DNA from: Caprimulgus europaeus
Taxonomy: Eukaryota > Chordata > Aves > Caprimulgiformes > Caprimulgidae
Direction: 5' to 3'
NCBI GenBank assembly: GCA_907165065.1
Contig: OU015540.1
Coordinates: 2,836,001-2,900,000 of the forward strand
Length of the DNA stretch: 64,000 nt
The position numbers and the translations under genes were made by a program. Below, one piece after another: positions 24,061 to 36,200 of this stretch. The notes under the pieces are model-generated. The model did no database searches and was not told where the DNA came from. It was given only the letters and a program-made list of their open reading frames with translations. Each line of letters begins with the position of its first letter. Within the stretch, counting starts at the first letter, position 1.

Positions 24061-26002
24061 AGATAACACATTGGATTAAGTGAAATGAGCGTTTTTCACT
24101 CTTCCAGGAAATTAAAAATTTCACTTGTTATTCTGTAAGAGACTTGAAAGCCATCAGTCCATTCATGCCAGCATGATTCTTTAGCTTCAAATCTTTGATT
24201 CATGAAAACAAAGGTGTTTCATGAGAACCACATTAACATATTTTTTCCTTATCTTGATGGAAAGACATTTTTTCCTAATCCTGAAACCCATTTAGTCTAA
24301 ACTTCATTTTACTCTATTAAAAACACAGAAGTTGACTAGAAAGATGATGGACTTTTTATTCCCCTCTCAATCTAGTTGTACCAATACTCGAGGTAACTCT
24401 TTTGGCAGTAGCAGTAACCCTCACAGAGGTCTCTATGTCTTTCAGTATCTGCTTTGCAAACTCTGCTTGCACGCCACACACAGGAAGCCTTTTCCTTTAT
24501 GATTACAGGTCCTGGAGCACTGTAACAGCCTATTTTATGATTAAAGAGATTTAAAAGCCAACTATCCCTACTGCATAAAAGTGAGAAATCGTTTCTAATG
24601 CATGATCAAACAGTTACCTAGAAAGTTTAGATATTTTTTTTCCCCACCTTGGGACCTCAGTGACTTCTCACAACAAACCACAAGGAAGTACAACACTTGC
24701 AACTTCAGCAAAAACCTGAGTTTGCATTTTTAACAGTACAGTTGCAAAGAAAGCAGAAAGGAAGACCAGCTGATTAAAGCTGCTATTCCTTGTAACAACA
24801 GGAAAAAGGTGATCAGCTTGAAGAGATTTCTTTAAAAGCTTAAGCACGGAGGGGAAGAGGGAGTTGTTAGTCTTGTTCAGTTTAGCTTCCTCATTTTCCC
24901 TCCCCTGGTCACTACAAGGCATTTTTTTCTGTTTTATAAGTCAATTTTAAATAGATAGAAAAGCAAACATGCAATTCTGTAGTCAAGAAAGTGAAGCTCA
25001 CCTGTGCTATCAAGGGTAACCTGGAGGAGAATGCCCCATTTCCTCTTTCCTATTCCAATAGTTTAATTACACAATAACCCTGATGAATTCTTATGCTGCT
25101 TTTCTAGATACAAAGTGCAGAGAGAAGGAATTCTGGATTGAATTTCTCAACAGCTCTCTCTCACAAGAGATTAAATTCAGTAAATTTAATCTACATAAAG
25201 AAACCATCTCTAATGTGCTAAAACTAACACAGAAATGTAGCCAAGCCACAAAGTCCTTAATAAACTTAGTTCAAAGAAAGAGTCATACAAATCCACCTAT
25301 ATAGTGGCTTCCAGCAGAATCTATTCAGATCTCTGGCACGTAAAACTCAAACCAGGGTTTGTCTGCACTGATAAAATGCCCTTCATACCAAGCCTGAAGG
25401 TAAATATATACATAGCCCAGCTAACTACGGGCCAGAAATGTATTAAAAGCCTTCAGTATCAAGTGGGCAATAAAAAGTGTGAAAATTAACATTAAACTTA
25501 AGAAGTTTGTGGAAATTTGCATAAAATTTTAATTAACCGTACTATAGACAACACATAAGTTAGACATTTACTGTAAGTAACATGCACAAAAAGTTATTTT
25601 TTAAAAAGTTATTAATTCAGACATTCTGTGATTTTGAGGTAGTCTCTACAGACATCTTAATCTACATAAAAATATTCCCTCTTTCGTGAAATACATGAAA
25701 AGCTGACAACAAGTTTTCATCCAAAGACTCATACTGCAATTAGATAAAGAGATTTTTCTGGTCATCACTAGAAAATAGACTCAAAAAGCTCAAGCAGGCT
25801 CCCTTATGCCATTCCCAGGACAGTCCTCAACAGCTACGCTGGCCACCGAGAGAGCACAGCACTGGGATGTGGGGGGCACGGGGGGGGTGTCTGCACTGCT
25901 CAACAGCTCTGCACTGTGAGAGCACATCCTCAGCATCCAGGGATCCAAACTGCACCACCCAGGATATCTGCAGCCCACTGGAATATATGGGAATATATTG
26001 GA

Positions 26003-26075
26003 TTTATTTCCCATATATTCCTTGGATATCCTGGATGGTGCCCACTGGATATCCAAGGAATATATGGGAAATAAA
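26003..26075. repeat. Perfect 29-bp inverted repeat with 15-bp loop
   Basis: The left arm is 26003-26031 (from TTTATTTCCC to GGATATCC). The right arm, 26047-26075, is its exact reverse complement. The spacer 26032-26046 reads TGGATGGTGCCCACT. A related imperfect copy of the right arm (GGATAT...GGAATATATGGGAA) lies just upstream at about 25964-25994. Either strand could fold into a 29-bp stem. Confidence 0.95.
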
Positions 26076-29000
26076 AAGCCTTGAAGAGCCACCAAGAGCC
26101 TTTCCCACCCCAGATGTGCTGAAGCAGCTGCTCTGAGAAGTTCCAACATGTTATAGAGCCAAATTGTGTGCCTTACCTCTAAGGTGTGACTGCACACAAA
26201 TAGCTACAGATCTGCTCTCCTTGCTATCAGGATGGACTGACAGAGGCAGGAGATCCTCGAGGACCTGTATTCCAGGATAAATCAGAGAACTCAGGGCCTG
26301 GAGAACGCTTCTTGCCAGTCTGCAAAGAATGAGGCTAAGAGGAAAGCGTTGCCAGATGCTGACTGAGGAAGAAATTCCCCCAGACAGCCAGAGTCTGACA
26401 CCACACCTGCACAGAGCAAAAAGCACGCACTCAAACACAACCCCAATCCCAGCAGTAAATCAGTTTCTATTTATGGCAAAGAAAAAGGATTCCCATTGCC
26501 TGACGCTGCAAATTCATATCCTAGCTTGCTTGTGACAGCTCCTAACATGTACAAATGTGTTTTTAGAAACCCAATGTGCTTTTAGAAACCCTTATTTTCT
26601 ACAAACAGGAACCAAAAATCTTTGACAAAAAAAAAAAATGAGCACAAAAGCCTTTATTTAAAATTCAGGAATATAATAATCCAGAAAAAATTATAGCAGA
26701 GTCATTTTTCTTATACTGGATCCCACACTGCTAGAGAAATTTTTGAAACAATGCTTTTTCACTTGTTTTTTTTTTCCCTATTCATAAATAATTCCTACAG
26801 AACAACTGGATGACCAGAGGATATCATTATACTGCTGTGGTATAATATCCTACTGCAGAACAAACATCATTCCCCAAACCAAACAGGAAGAGAGGCAACT
26901 GGAGGTTGTGGTCACTTGGAGAAGAGCACTAAGAGAAGCGAAGCCGCTTGGCACTACACATAAAAGCCAACAAGCAGCACACTTATTAGCTCTCTCGTGC
27001 TGTTGTAGGGCAGATAAAACAGCAATTCATGTGAATAAAACAGTAAAATGAAGACACTGAAATTACCATCAATGCTCTTCCTCAACCTTCAAAATTATTG
27101 AGGAAATGAGTTACAAACACAGATTGGCAAATGGCTCGAAGAACAGGGTTAACTCCAGAAGAAAGGTTGAAAGGTTTCATTTCCATTTTTCACAGCTTAA
27201 ATACTTGTCTTCTTCAGTGTAATTTCTGAGAAGAGGAAATGGTTCAAAATTAAAAGTTTTGGAATCTTTCCACTCCCTTTTACAAATGAGAGAACAAGGT
27301 CAGCTTTCACAGACAGCAGGTGGCCAAATTATTTCTTTATTTAAAGAGTTAATGCTGAAAGATAATTCTCCTTCAAATTTATACATATTCATGAATCCCA
27401 AGGTTTGATTCTACACTGATTTTAGAGTCATGCCTCAGACTCACAGATAGAAACTAACTCCAGCTTGTATGGCCATTTAGCCATAAAACTGATTTACAGA
27501 CACAAATTTAAGTTTTCTCTGTTATACCTTTTCTTACTACACAGTTAAACTACCAGGGCAGTGTTGAGCTCAATGCAGAGCTTCTCTCATTACTCACAGA
27601 GTTGAGAGAAAAAGGGGGTAAGGAGCAGAAATCTGACGACTTTTATCTCACAGCCAAGAACACCACAGCGCTACCTGGCCACTTTGGGACCCAGCAAGCC
27701 TGAGTTTTGGGTGATTTAACATCCCCAGTTACATTTGACTGCAGCTGGAATTATTGACAGCGTGGGAATAGGCTGCAAACACGCTCAGAAGTGCTGTGAG
27801 AAGGGGACAGCCTCTGCAAGAGCCATGCAGATCACCAAAAATGACCCAAATCCAACCTAACTGGAGGTTTAATTTTAGGATTACAAGTTTTGACAACATC
27901 TCTTTAAAAAATAACACATTCCTCCTGCTATGGTTGGGTCAAGTGTCATTGACAGCACTACCTGCATTTTACACAGAGGATCTCAGCTGATTTTCACCAG
28001 TAACACAGCCAATACCAGGTGTGTAATGAATAACAGAATATTGCAGAACTACAAAACAGCGTCAGGTCAAGCTATCAGGCACTGAACCAGAAATTCTAAA
28101 TGCAAATTAATCCAACACAGCAGTGAAAGATACCTAACCAAACTCTCAAAAGGAATTTGTTCTCTGGGGATTACTTACTTGAATGAAAGCACTTTGTCTT
28201 TTATTCTCATAACACAAAGAAAAATAAATAATCACCCAATGTGTGCTTTAATAAAGAGGTAAAATCTGCAACAAATTCAGTCTACCAGGTATATTTGAGC
28301 AGCATTTTCAATTGAATTAAAGACAGTGGGAGGCATTCCTCTCCTTCCATATTTTGACGTTGGAAGGGATGAAGATATCTGATATTTTTACTAGAGGATA
28401 TGTCTTAGAATCTATTCCTAATTAAAAACATCCAGCCTTGTCACTGAGGCTGCTTACTGAGGGACAGACAACTGCCAAAGGGAAGCCATTATATCTGCTC
28501 TCCCAACAGCTCACAGCCCTGACAGACCAGCTTGAACACAGGAAGAACTGCAAATAATAAAACCTAAAAGCCTGCTAGACCACAAAACTTCAGCTATGTT
28601 CTTTAAGCCACAGGTTTTTCTTATACAATTGCAATTTTTAAAATTCAAAACCGCCAAGAACTACTATATCCATATACATGTGTGCTCAAGTATCAGATTT
28701 GGTATTTCAGAGAGGTATCTGCTACTTACAATTAATGATTTCATTAACTAAATTCGATTTGCACTTTATTATTATGAAGCAGATGTCACCATGAGCAGTT
28801 TCTCCAACCCACCTACACACTACAGACATGCAGCAACATTAATAAATTCAGTAGGCCAAAGGCAAATGCTCATCATGACAGATTAGGGGTAAAAAAACAA
28901 TTTAACTCTTCATGTTACTACTGGTAGAAGCAGAGAGACTAGTACTTTTACTTTACAACACACATTTCTAATGAAAAGGATTGTTCAAGGAACAGTGCAA

Positions 29001-29261
29001 GATCTGCAAAGCCATCTCTGTCCACACATCCAAAACATTCTTTTCTTCGGTTAAAACTGTTAAGGGTACTGGCTGCTAGTCTGGGAAGAAAATAGGGATT
29101 GATGCAATATCCTACCTACATCCAGGACATAAAACCTCACGTGCCACCCCTCACAGCCACCATACTTGCACATTCATCTTGAAAAGTCAACACATGGTCT
29201 TAATTCAACTATAATGTAACTGGTAATAATTAATATTAGGTTAATTGGGCATTTGGCCAAT

Positions 29262-29372
29262 ACCCTCAGACACATGGTCTGAATCTTGGGGTTGTCCTGT
29301 GCAGGGAGAGGAGCTGGATCCTTGTGGGTCTCTCCCAACTCACACCATCTGATGATTCTATGATTCTACTTT
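29262..29372 (+). mobile_element. CR1 3'-end fragment
   Basis: Contains a diverged 'ggttgtcctgtgcaggg..aggagctggat' and the terminal 'ctcccaactcacaccatctgatgattctatgattct' structure, typical of the CR1 3' end with its short ATTCTATG direct repeats. Confidence 0.75.
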
Positions 29373-31179
29373 AACCCACAGACATTAAGCTACATGCAGC
29401 TGTATGCTCATGACTAAGTTGCTATAAAATCCTACAGCAGGAAATCTATATCCTAAAATCCTCTATGCACCCCGCTGGAGGAACGTTCTGGCCATAAACC
29501 AGGATTTTACACCAGGCTTTACTGTTCAGCAATCAAAGCTCAGAGAGGAACTGAGGATTTGGCTTCACATGACACTTTTATTCTCTTTTATTCTCAGCTG
29601 GCTGAGGGCTGCTGCTGAAGGCAGCGTCCTGCTCCTACCTGCTCTGCCGTCACACGTCACCTCCCTGCCCCTCACGCCAGATCTTGAGATAGAATCGGTT
29701 CAGTGAGCTGATCTGACAAAGCGGGGGTGGTGAGGGGGAGATGGATAGCTGGGGTTTCTGACAGATCAGGTCACCAAATCAATTAATCCCAAGGTCACTC
29801 TAATTACTTGAAAGTACACCAGAAATACAGGAAGTAACATTCATTTCAACAGCAATCTACAGTTACATTTCGCCAGGCAAAATGCAAAGCTGCACCTTGA
29901 AAGCTGAAACTGGTGGTGAAGTTAAAGGGGATGGTTTGGATTTGGGGCTCGCTTTCAGCAGGGAACAGCACAACAACTGCAAACAGTAGGGTTTCTGGAA
30001 AATCACCTTTTACTGCCTAGCTGCCAGGAACAGTAACACATTGATTCTGTTTCATGTTGAAGACACTGAAAAGAAGGAAATTTAGCCCTCTACTCTTCCA
30101 CAATTGGCTAACATCTTAAAATCTTGGCCCCACCCTTTTTACACACTGATTTTAGCTATCTGTCCTGCAACACTGGCTGTTCAGCTTTCCCTCTTATTCC
30201 TTCCTATCTTTTATCTTTTCAAACTGTACACACCACAGAGTTTCCAAAATCATTTCCAAACAACCTCACCTCTTTCCTCCCTTCCTAAGAGAGCTGTCTA
30301 ACATACCCAGCATCACCACCACAGCAGGAAAAGCAATTCCATCCACAGGAGCTCTGCAGGGCTCGTGCAGTCAGAGGAGAGGGCACAACCACCCTGCTGT
30401 CAGCAGCCTCGATTTACACGGGGTCACCATGAAACAACACCCCAAAATACTGCTAGTCACTTTGGTCTGCTTCTGTGCTGCCCCAGTTCCTCATTTTGAG
30501 CTATATTCATAAGTTTATCTTTGATGGAAGTGAATCACTAAAAAAACAAACAAACAAAAAAATCTCAGCACATTTGACATAAGGATTTGTCTTAATTATG
30601 TTACTTAAAACTTTCCTTCATTCAGGCACTAGTAAGAGTCATCCCTATTTACAAATGGAAAGATTTGTTATTATTTTGCTTTATCATGATTTTGTTGATT
30701 TTTGTGGAATTCAGGGGGAAAAAAAAAAAAGTCTGGCTTGAAGATGCCAGCGAATCCCACATTCTCCCATGCAGATATAGATAAATATTCAGCTGTCATC
30801 ATACCAATTCCTCAAGCTTTCTGAATCTATCCTTCAGCAGTGATATTCTACCTACTCTCTTATCTATTCTGGATATTTAGACAGAAAATTATTTGAGTGG
30901 GAGTTAGCTTGCTCTTCTCAAAGAGGATGACAAAGACTTGTTACTAAAAAGCATCTGTGCCTGTTCCATTATTAAAGGTCATTCTCTTCCAGTTGGCTCT
31001 TGCAGAGAACATGTTACATCCTCTCAGCTTTGATACTCTGCAACCAGCAACCCTGTCTACGTCCTCGGGGCTCCATAGACCCTGTAAGGAGTCCAAATGT
31101 AGAAGACAATACCTACCATGTGGAAACCAAAACTCAAGCCTCTGACATTTCTGAAACAGTTGATTATAGCTTGAGACAA

Positions 31180-31200
31180 GTAAATAAATAAATAAATAAT
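31180..31200. repeat. (TAAA)n microsatellite
   Basis: A short AATAAATAAATAAATAAAT run in EPN2 intron 1. Confidence 0.8.
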
Positions 31201-32866
31201 TTTAAAAGCAAGGAAATCTGTGTAGTACTACTACTACCCCTACCTCCCACAGCTGCCTGGTATTCCTGCACTGTTGATTATTCTTTTAACCACTGTTTTA
31301 AGGCAAGTAATTAAAAACATTCTCGTTCTTTAGATTTATAAACAGAACAAGCAAGTGACTTAAAAACTCACCCACTCCATTTTCTAGTCTTTTTTTCAAG
31401 AGCATTCCATCTAGTCCAAATGCACAGAGAGAAATCCTAGCCCATTAACATCCATCAGCTAACAGAAGGGTAATGAATTCATCAATATTGCTAAAATGTG
31501 TGGGCATGGTATCACCCAGATCATTTAGTACCTACATCTGCAGCAAGAAAAGCTCAACCAACCTGCCTTACACTGTCAGCAACCACCTTCCTGAAGGAGG
31601 AAAAATGAACTTAAGATCACTCTCAATTTTGTTATCCCCCTTGATGAGGTTGGTAGTGTCTCTCCACACCAGTATTTGCACACCAAATGTCTGCTGGTGC
31701 TCCCCTCATCTTCCTTAGCCAAGCCACCTGCACCTTTACAAGAAGCTTTCATTGCTCATTTCTCTGCAAACCACAAAAGGACCTGGCTGTTGGTTTTTTG
31801 GTTTTGTTTTTTTTTTTTAACCCTGCTTGTTAATGCACAGGTCAAATATGTTAAGTTTTAAATTGAGTTTTCAATTTGCAAAGGAAAAAAACAACAACAA
31901 AAATTAAAATTAAAAAAACCCCACATTGTTCCCTCAACACCAGGCTACTGCAATCGTTACAGTTATCAATTTACAAAGCTACTGAAGGACCATCTTCTTC
32001 CCCCAGTAAAAAGTCTTCCTAACAAGTGAAAACTTCCAAACATAAAGCTAAAAACTACCAAAATCACTCAGTCTTAAAAGAAAATACATTTCAAACTAAC
32101 ATGAAAAAAAAGCCCTCACCTGTGGCTGGGACTACAGGCAGATTATCATGGGGTAAAAGGGGAGGGAAAAAAACATATTATGGAGTACAATGGTATTAAG
32201 TTATTGTTCTCATAATAGTAAAAGGAAAGGTATTTATTCTTTAAAAAAAAAAAAAAATCAGATTAAAATAAAGAAATAAAGTTATCCTTTATTTTTTATT
32301 TCTTATTTTTTATCCTAAGTGTAGATTAGAAACCACTTTGCTTGTTTTGCCCTGTCCAGTTATGCCAAGTCTGGTAATTTCTGCCTCACTGCAGTTTTCA
32401 AAATGATAGTAAGTACACTGCACTTTTGTTTACACTTTCAGTTATAATATATCTACTCTAATTAAATCCAAGAATAAAAAAGGTTTGTGTTAAGGTAGCC
32501 TTTATAAACCAAGTACAATTAATTCAACTCTCAATACCTTACCTTCCTTAATATAATGTCTTAGAATACATACATACACATGTGTCTACATATCCTTAAC
32601 TCCCACGGCTTAATTCAATTAATACTATTAAATCTTTAATGCTTAGCTTCAAAGGCTTTTTTAAATTTTTAATAGCTCTCATAGGTTAGTGTGAATGTTT
32701 TAAGTCTTTCTACTACATTTTAAATAAACTCTGCTTTTCTTTCCACTTTGATGTTTGCCTTTCTGACAACCCTACGCTCTGTGAAGCTCCTGGAACTTTG
32801 TTTTCTGTGAAATGATGACATTAAAAACTCAAAAAGATATGTTAATCACTGAGCTGTAATCAGGGA

Positions 32867-32896
32867 AATTTTATTTATTTATTTATTTATTTATTT
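32867..32896. repeat. (TTTA)n microsatellite
   Basis: About seven TTTA units immediately left of a GC-richer block that is a candidate regulatory element. Confidence 0.9.
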
Positions 32897-32919
32897 GCCT
32901 CTCACCTGCCCTCTGGGCT

Positions 32920-33260
32920 GGGAGTTGGCAACAGAACCGCTTTAATCAAAACAATGCAGAAAGCAGGAGGAGAGGGAGGATGCAACCGGGAGGGAGGAGG
33001 CTCTGATTTGCATCTGGTTAGCATGCCAGCACCAGGCGGGGCTTAATCCTCTTGAACTCTGCTTTCCCATGACAGGAGAAAATGCAAAAGTCACCATATT
33101 TTATTAAAATAGTTAAAATGGGTGTTTTGACAAAAGATTACTCTGGCTTCAGGGAAGCACAAGCCTGGTGGCATTTAAAGACGCAGCCGTTTCACACATT
33201 TGATAGGCAATTAATGCACTTTTAATTATAAAACTTTGCCTGTACCAATGGCATTAACAT
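32920..33260. promoter_or_regulatory. Candidate conserved noncoding element
   Basis: A non-repetitive block in EPN2 intron 1 that contains a perfect octamer ATTTGCAT (33006-33013), an ATCAAAAC TCF-like core and, on its right, several TAAT/ATTA homeodomain-type cores. The mixture of clustered factor-like motifs in otherwise bland AT-rich intron is the only evidence. No conservation could be tested. Confidence 0.3.
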
Positions 33261-36200
33261 TATAGATTCAATCAGTTAAAGCTCTGATTTATCTAAACAT
33301 GCATTTACACAGACACACACACATATATATGTAGTGACCAGTTCTGCTACCTGGTGAACAGTTGCACTGTGAGCACGTTGTACTAATGCCAAAGAAACTT
33401 ACACCAGCGTGTTCCTCTCCTCCTCTTCCTCTCACTATCTCAAGACCCCACCCACCTTCCACTGCAATTTCTAAACTTTGAATTTGTGAGACAAAAGAGA
33501 CAAAGTTTTCATAGCATATTTCAGGCCTTTCTATAAAGTGTAAACTAAAAAAAAAAGAAAAAAAATGAAAAAAAAACAAGCACAGACTTTCCTCCTCCTT
33601 TTAAGTTTATATTTCTTCTGAATAAGAAAAATAAATCTCTTCCTAAAATAAAACCGAAAATCAGCATTTCCAGACACAGGAAAAGGCACTATGGTATTAT
33701 ATACACTATCCAAGCTGATTAAAAAAAAAAAAGGATTAAAAATCTGGCTCTGTCCCAAGACATCCAGACACAATTTTGTGCCGGCACATACTCAACAGAA
33801 ATATTTCTGCATTCAGGATGTTCAAGCATGTTTCTTGCATTTACACCTGAAAAGCTAAGAGTACTAAAAACTGATATGCCATGTTCAGCATGGACTGTAA
33901 ATCAGTGACCAGCCCCAGATCAACAGATCCCTCACCTGTTCAAAGCCAAGAACGTGTTTACATCCATTTAGACCACAAACTGCAGCACAGAAAACCCCTC
34001 AAAAAGCATATTAAAAACAGGATAATGAAGACAACCTACAAAACCATCCTGGCACATTTCAGCAGCCTGCAATGTAAGCAGAGAGTTCCCACCACGTACA
34101 ACACCCCCCAGTATCACACACCTTCAGTTACAGAACATGTTCTTTTGCAGCCAATGGAAATACTCTTTTAGAGGCATCATATATTCATATTATTGTGAAA
34201 TTAAATACATGCAGACACTATTAGTTGGCAGATAGACACCAAAATGTCAATGATACCATTCAGTGTGCTTAAACCAGCAGGCTAGGCCAAAGGAGATTAT
34301 TCACTAGGTAGTCAAACATAAAAACAAGGCAGACATTTCAGTCTGTCTCGGTGTTTCACAAAGGGGTCAGCGACTTGTAAATTTTAAATGCAACACTTAA
34401 GCAGTTTTGCAGACTGAAAAAAAAACCCTTCACATCCTTTGATGACATACCTCAGTGCTTCTCTGCAATAAAACAGTTTAAAAGTGTTTTTGCTGTCACA
34501 CAAGCTTTTATATTTCAGCTGCTCTAAAATTTAAGAATTCTGAAAGCCAAGTAAAAACGATTCTAAACATTCCCAGATTTTACTTCCTTATTAAATCTTC
34601 CCAACAGAACCAGTAAACATATAAACACAAATAGCTTCCAGAGGATCCACCCTCTTTTAATCTTTTAAAATCCTCAGGTACCAATCTTTTAAAATCTTCA
34701 GAAAGCAGTTGCTCTGCTGAAAAAGCATAAAAACCATGGGCTGTGTAATTACAGTCCAGTGCATTGACACTGTTCCTGTTTTTTCTGAGCAGCGTGTAAA
34801 AACTTCTGCTTTAAAAATACAGAAGTTGGAGAGATACTCAAAAGCCACAATTACAATATTAAATATTGATTTCTGATATGCATTTGCATACTTCTAACCA
34901 GTACTTCGTGTCACCCATGCTATTTATCTACAAACATTCCAACAGAGGCATTATCTTTACTGAGAAACACTCTCCTAAATTAGTAGACAAAGTTCAACTT
35001 AATGAACTCTGCTCAACAACAGCAGCAAAAAAATAGTAACACTTCTCATCAGTAATAAGCATTCCAAGCCCTTAAAAAAACCCCAAAAATCACTGTAAGC
35101 AGCATAGTATTACAAGAAGCAACCATGAAACCATGCAAGAAGCCAGTGTGGGCTCAGAAGGCAAATATTTCATTCGATAGCAGCAGAGATGTTACTACAG
35201 AAAAAGGTTTTTATCAAATGGTGAAATACCTGGGCAAGGGCATTTTAAAGATTCACCAGATCTTCCCTGGATCTGCATCCTGCTGGAAATGCACGATTCA
35301 CTGCTCTCTCTAACAGGCATTCCTATTCACACTCTAGCAATGGCACAAAATGGTTGGGTGTTTCACTGATTAATTAGCTAACTGAATAATTAAAACCATT
35401 AAACTCCTGTTTTTCAAATAATAATTCAAGTGCTTTCCTGTATATATACCACATGTCAGGGTATATTCTGCTTAACCATCCATCAGAGAACATGGAGGCA
35501 TGTTAAAATAGTTATATTTAGAACTGATAAGGATTAATTAATGACCTTAAATTCTGGCTGATTCCATAGGGTGAGATCAAACATCTACACCTTACTACTG
35601 CTGTCGCAAGCCTCAACCCTGTCCAAACAGAGCTGAAAGTTTAGCAAAAAGGCAGCTGCAGCAGCAACTGGGTCAACAGATTTGGCTGAAGAAATCCTCA
35701 CTTAGTTACTAAAAGAATAAAATAAATAAAAATCAGGAAAATGACAAAACTAAAATGCTGTCTGGGGCCTGTTCACCCAGTCAGCAACACACAACCAAAC
35801 ATCAACACATTTCCTACCTACAAGGGAAGATGTCTGAAGTGCCCAAGTCCCAGGGGAGGGAAGTTGTCTTTAAAAACACTTTGTTTCACCTTTCCCTAAG
35901 GAATATTAGAACTGGATAAATCAGTTATTTTAGTGGGTTTTATCCATGAGGTCCTACAAACAAAGGTCTTATTTGTGAACTGTACAACCCTTACACCAGC
36001 GAGCAATTACTCACACAATTAGTCCCAATGAAGTCAGAAGAACTGTTTGAGAAAGAAATTGCTTGCCAACCTAGGGGTTGCACAATCAGGGGAAAAAAAA
36101 AAAACAAAACTATAACAAAAACATGGAGGGGAATAAATTGCATCTGAGAAAAACTACAATCAAGAAATAGGTGGTGACAGATTGTTATTTAAGTACAAGG

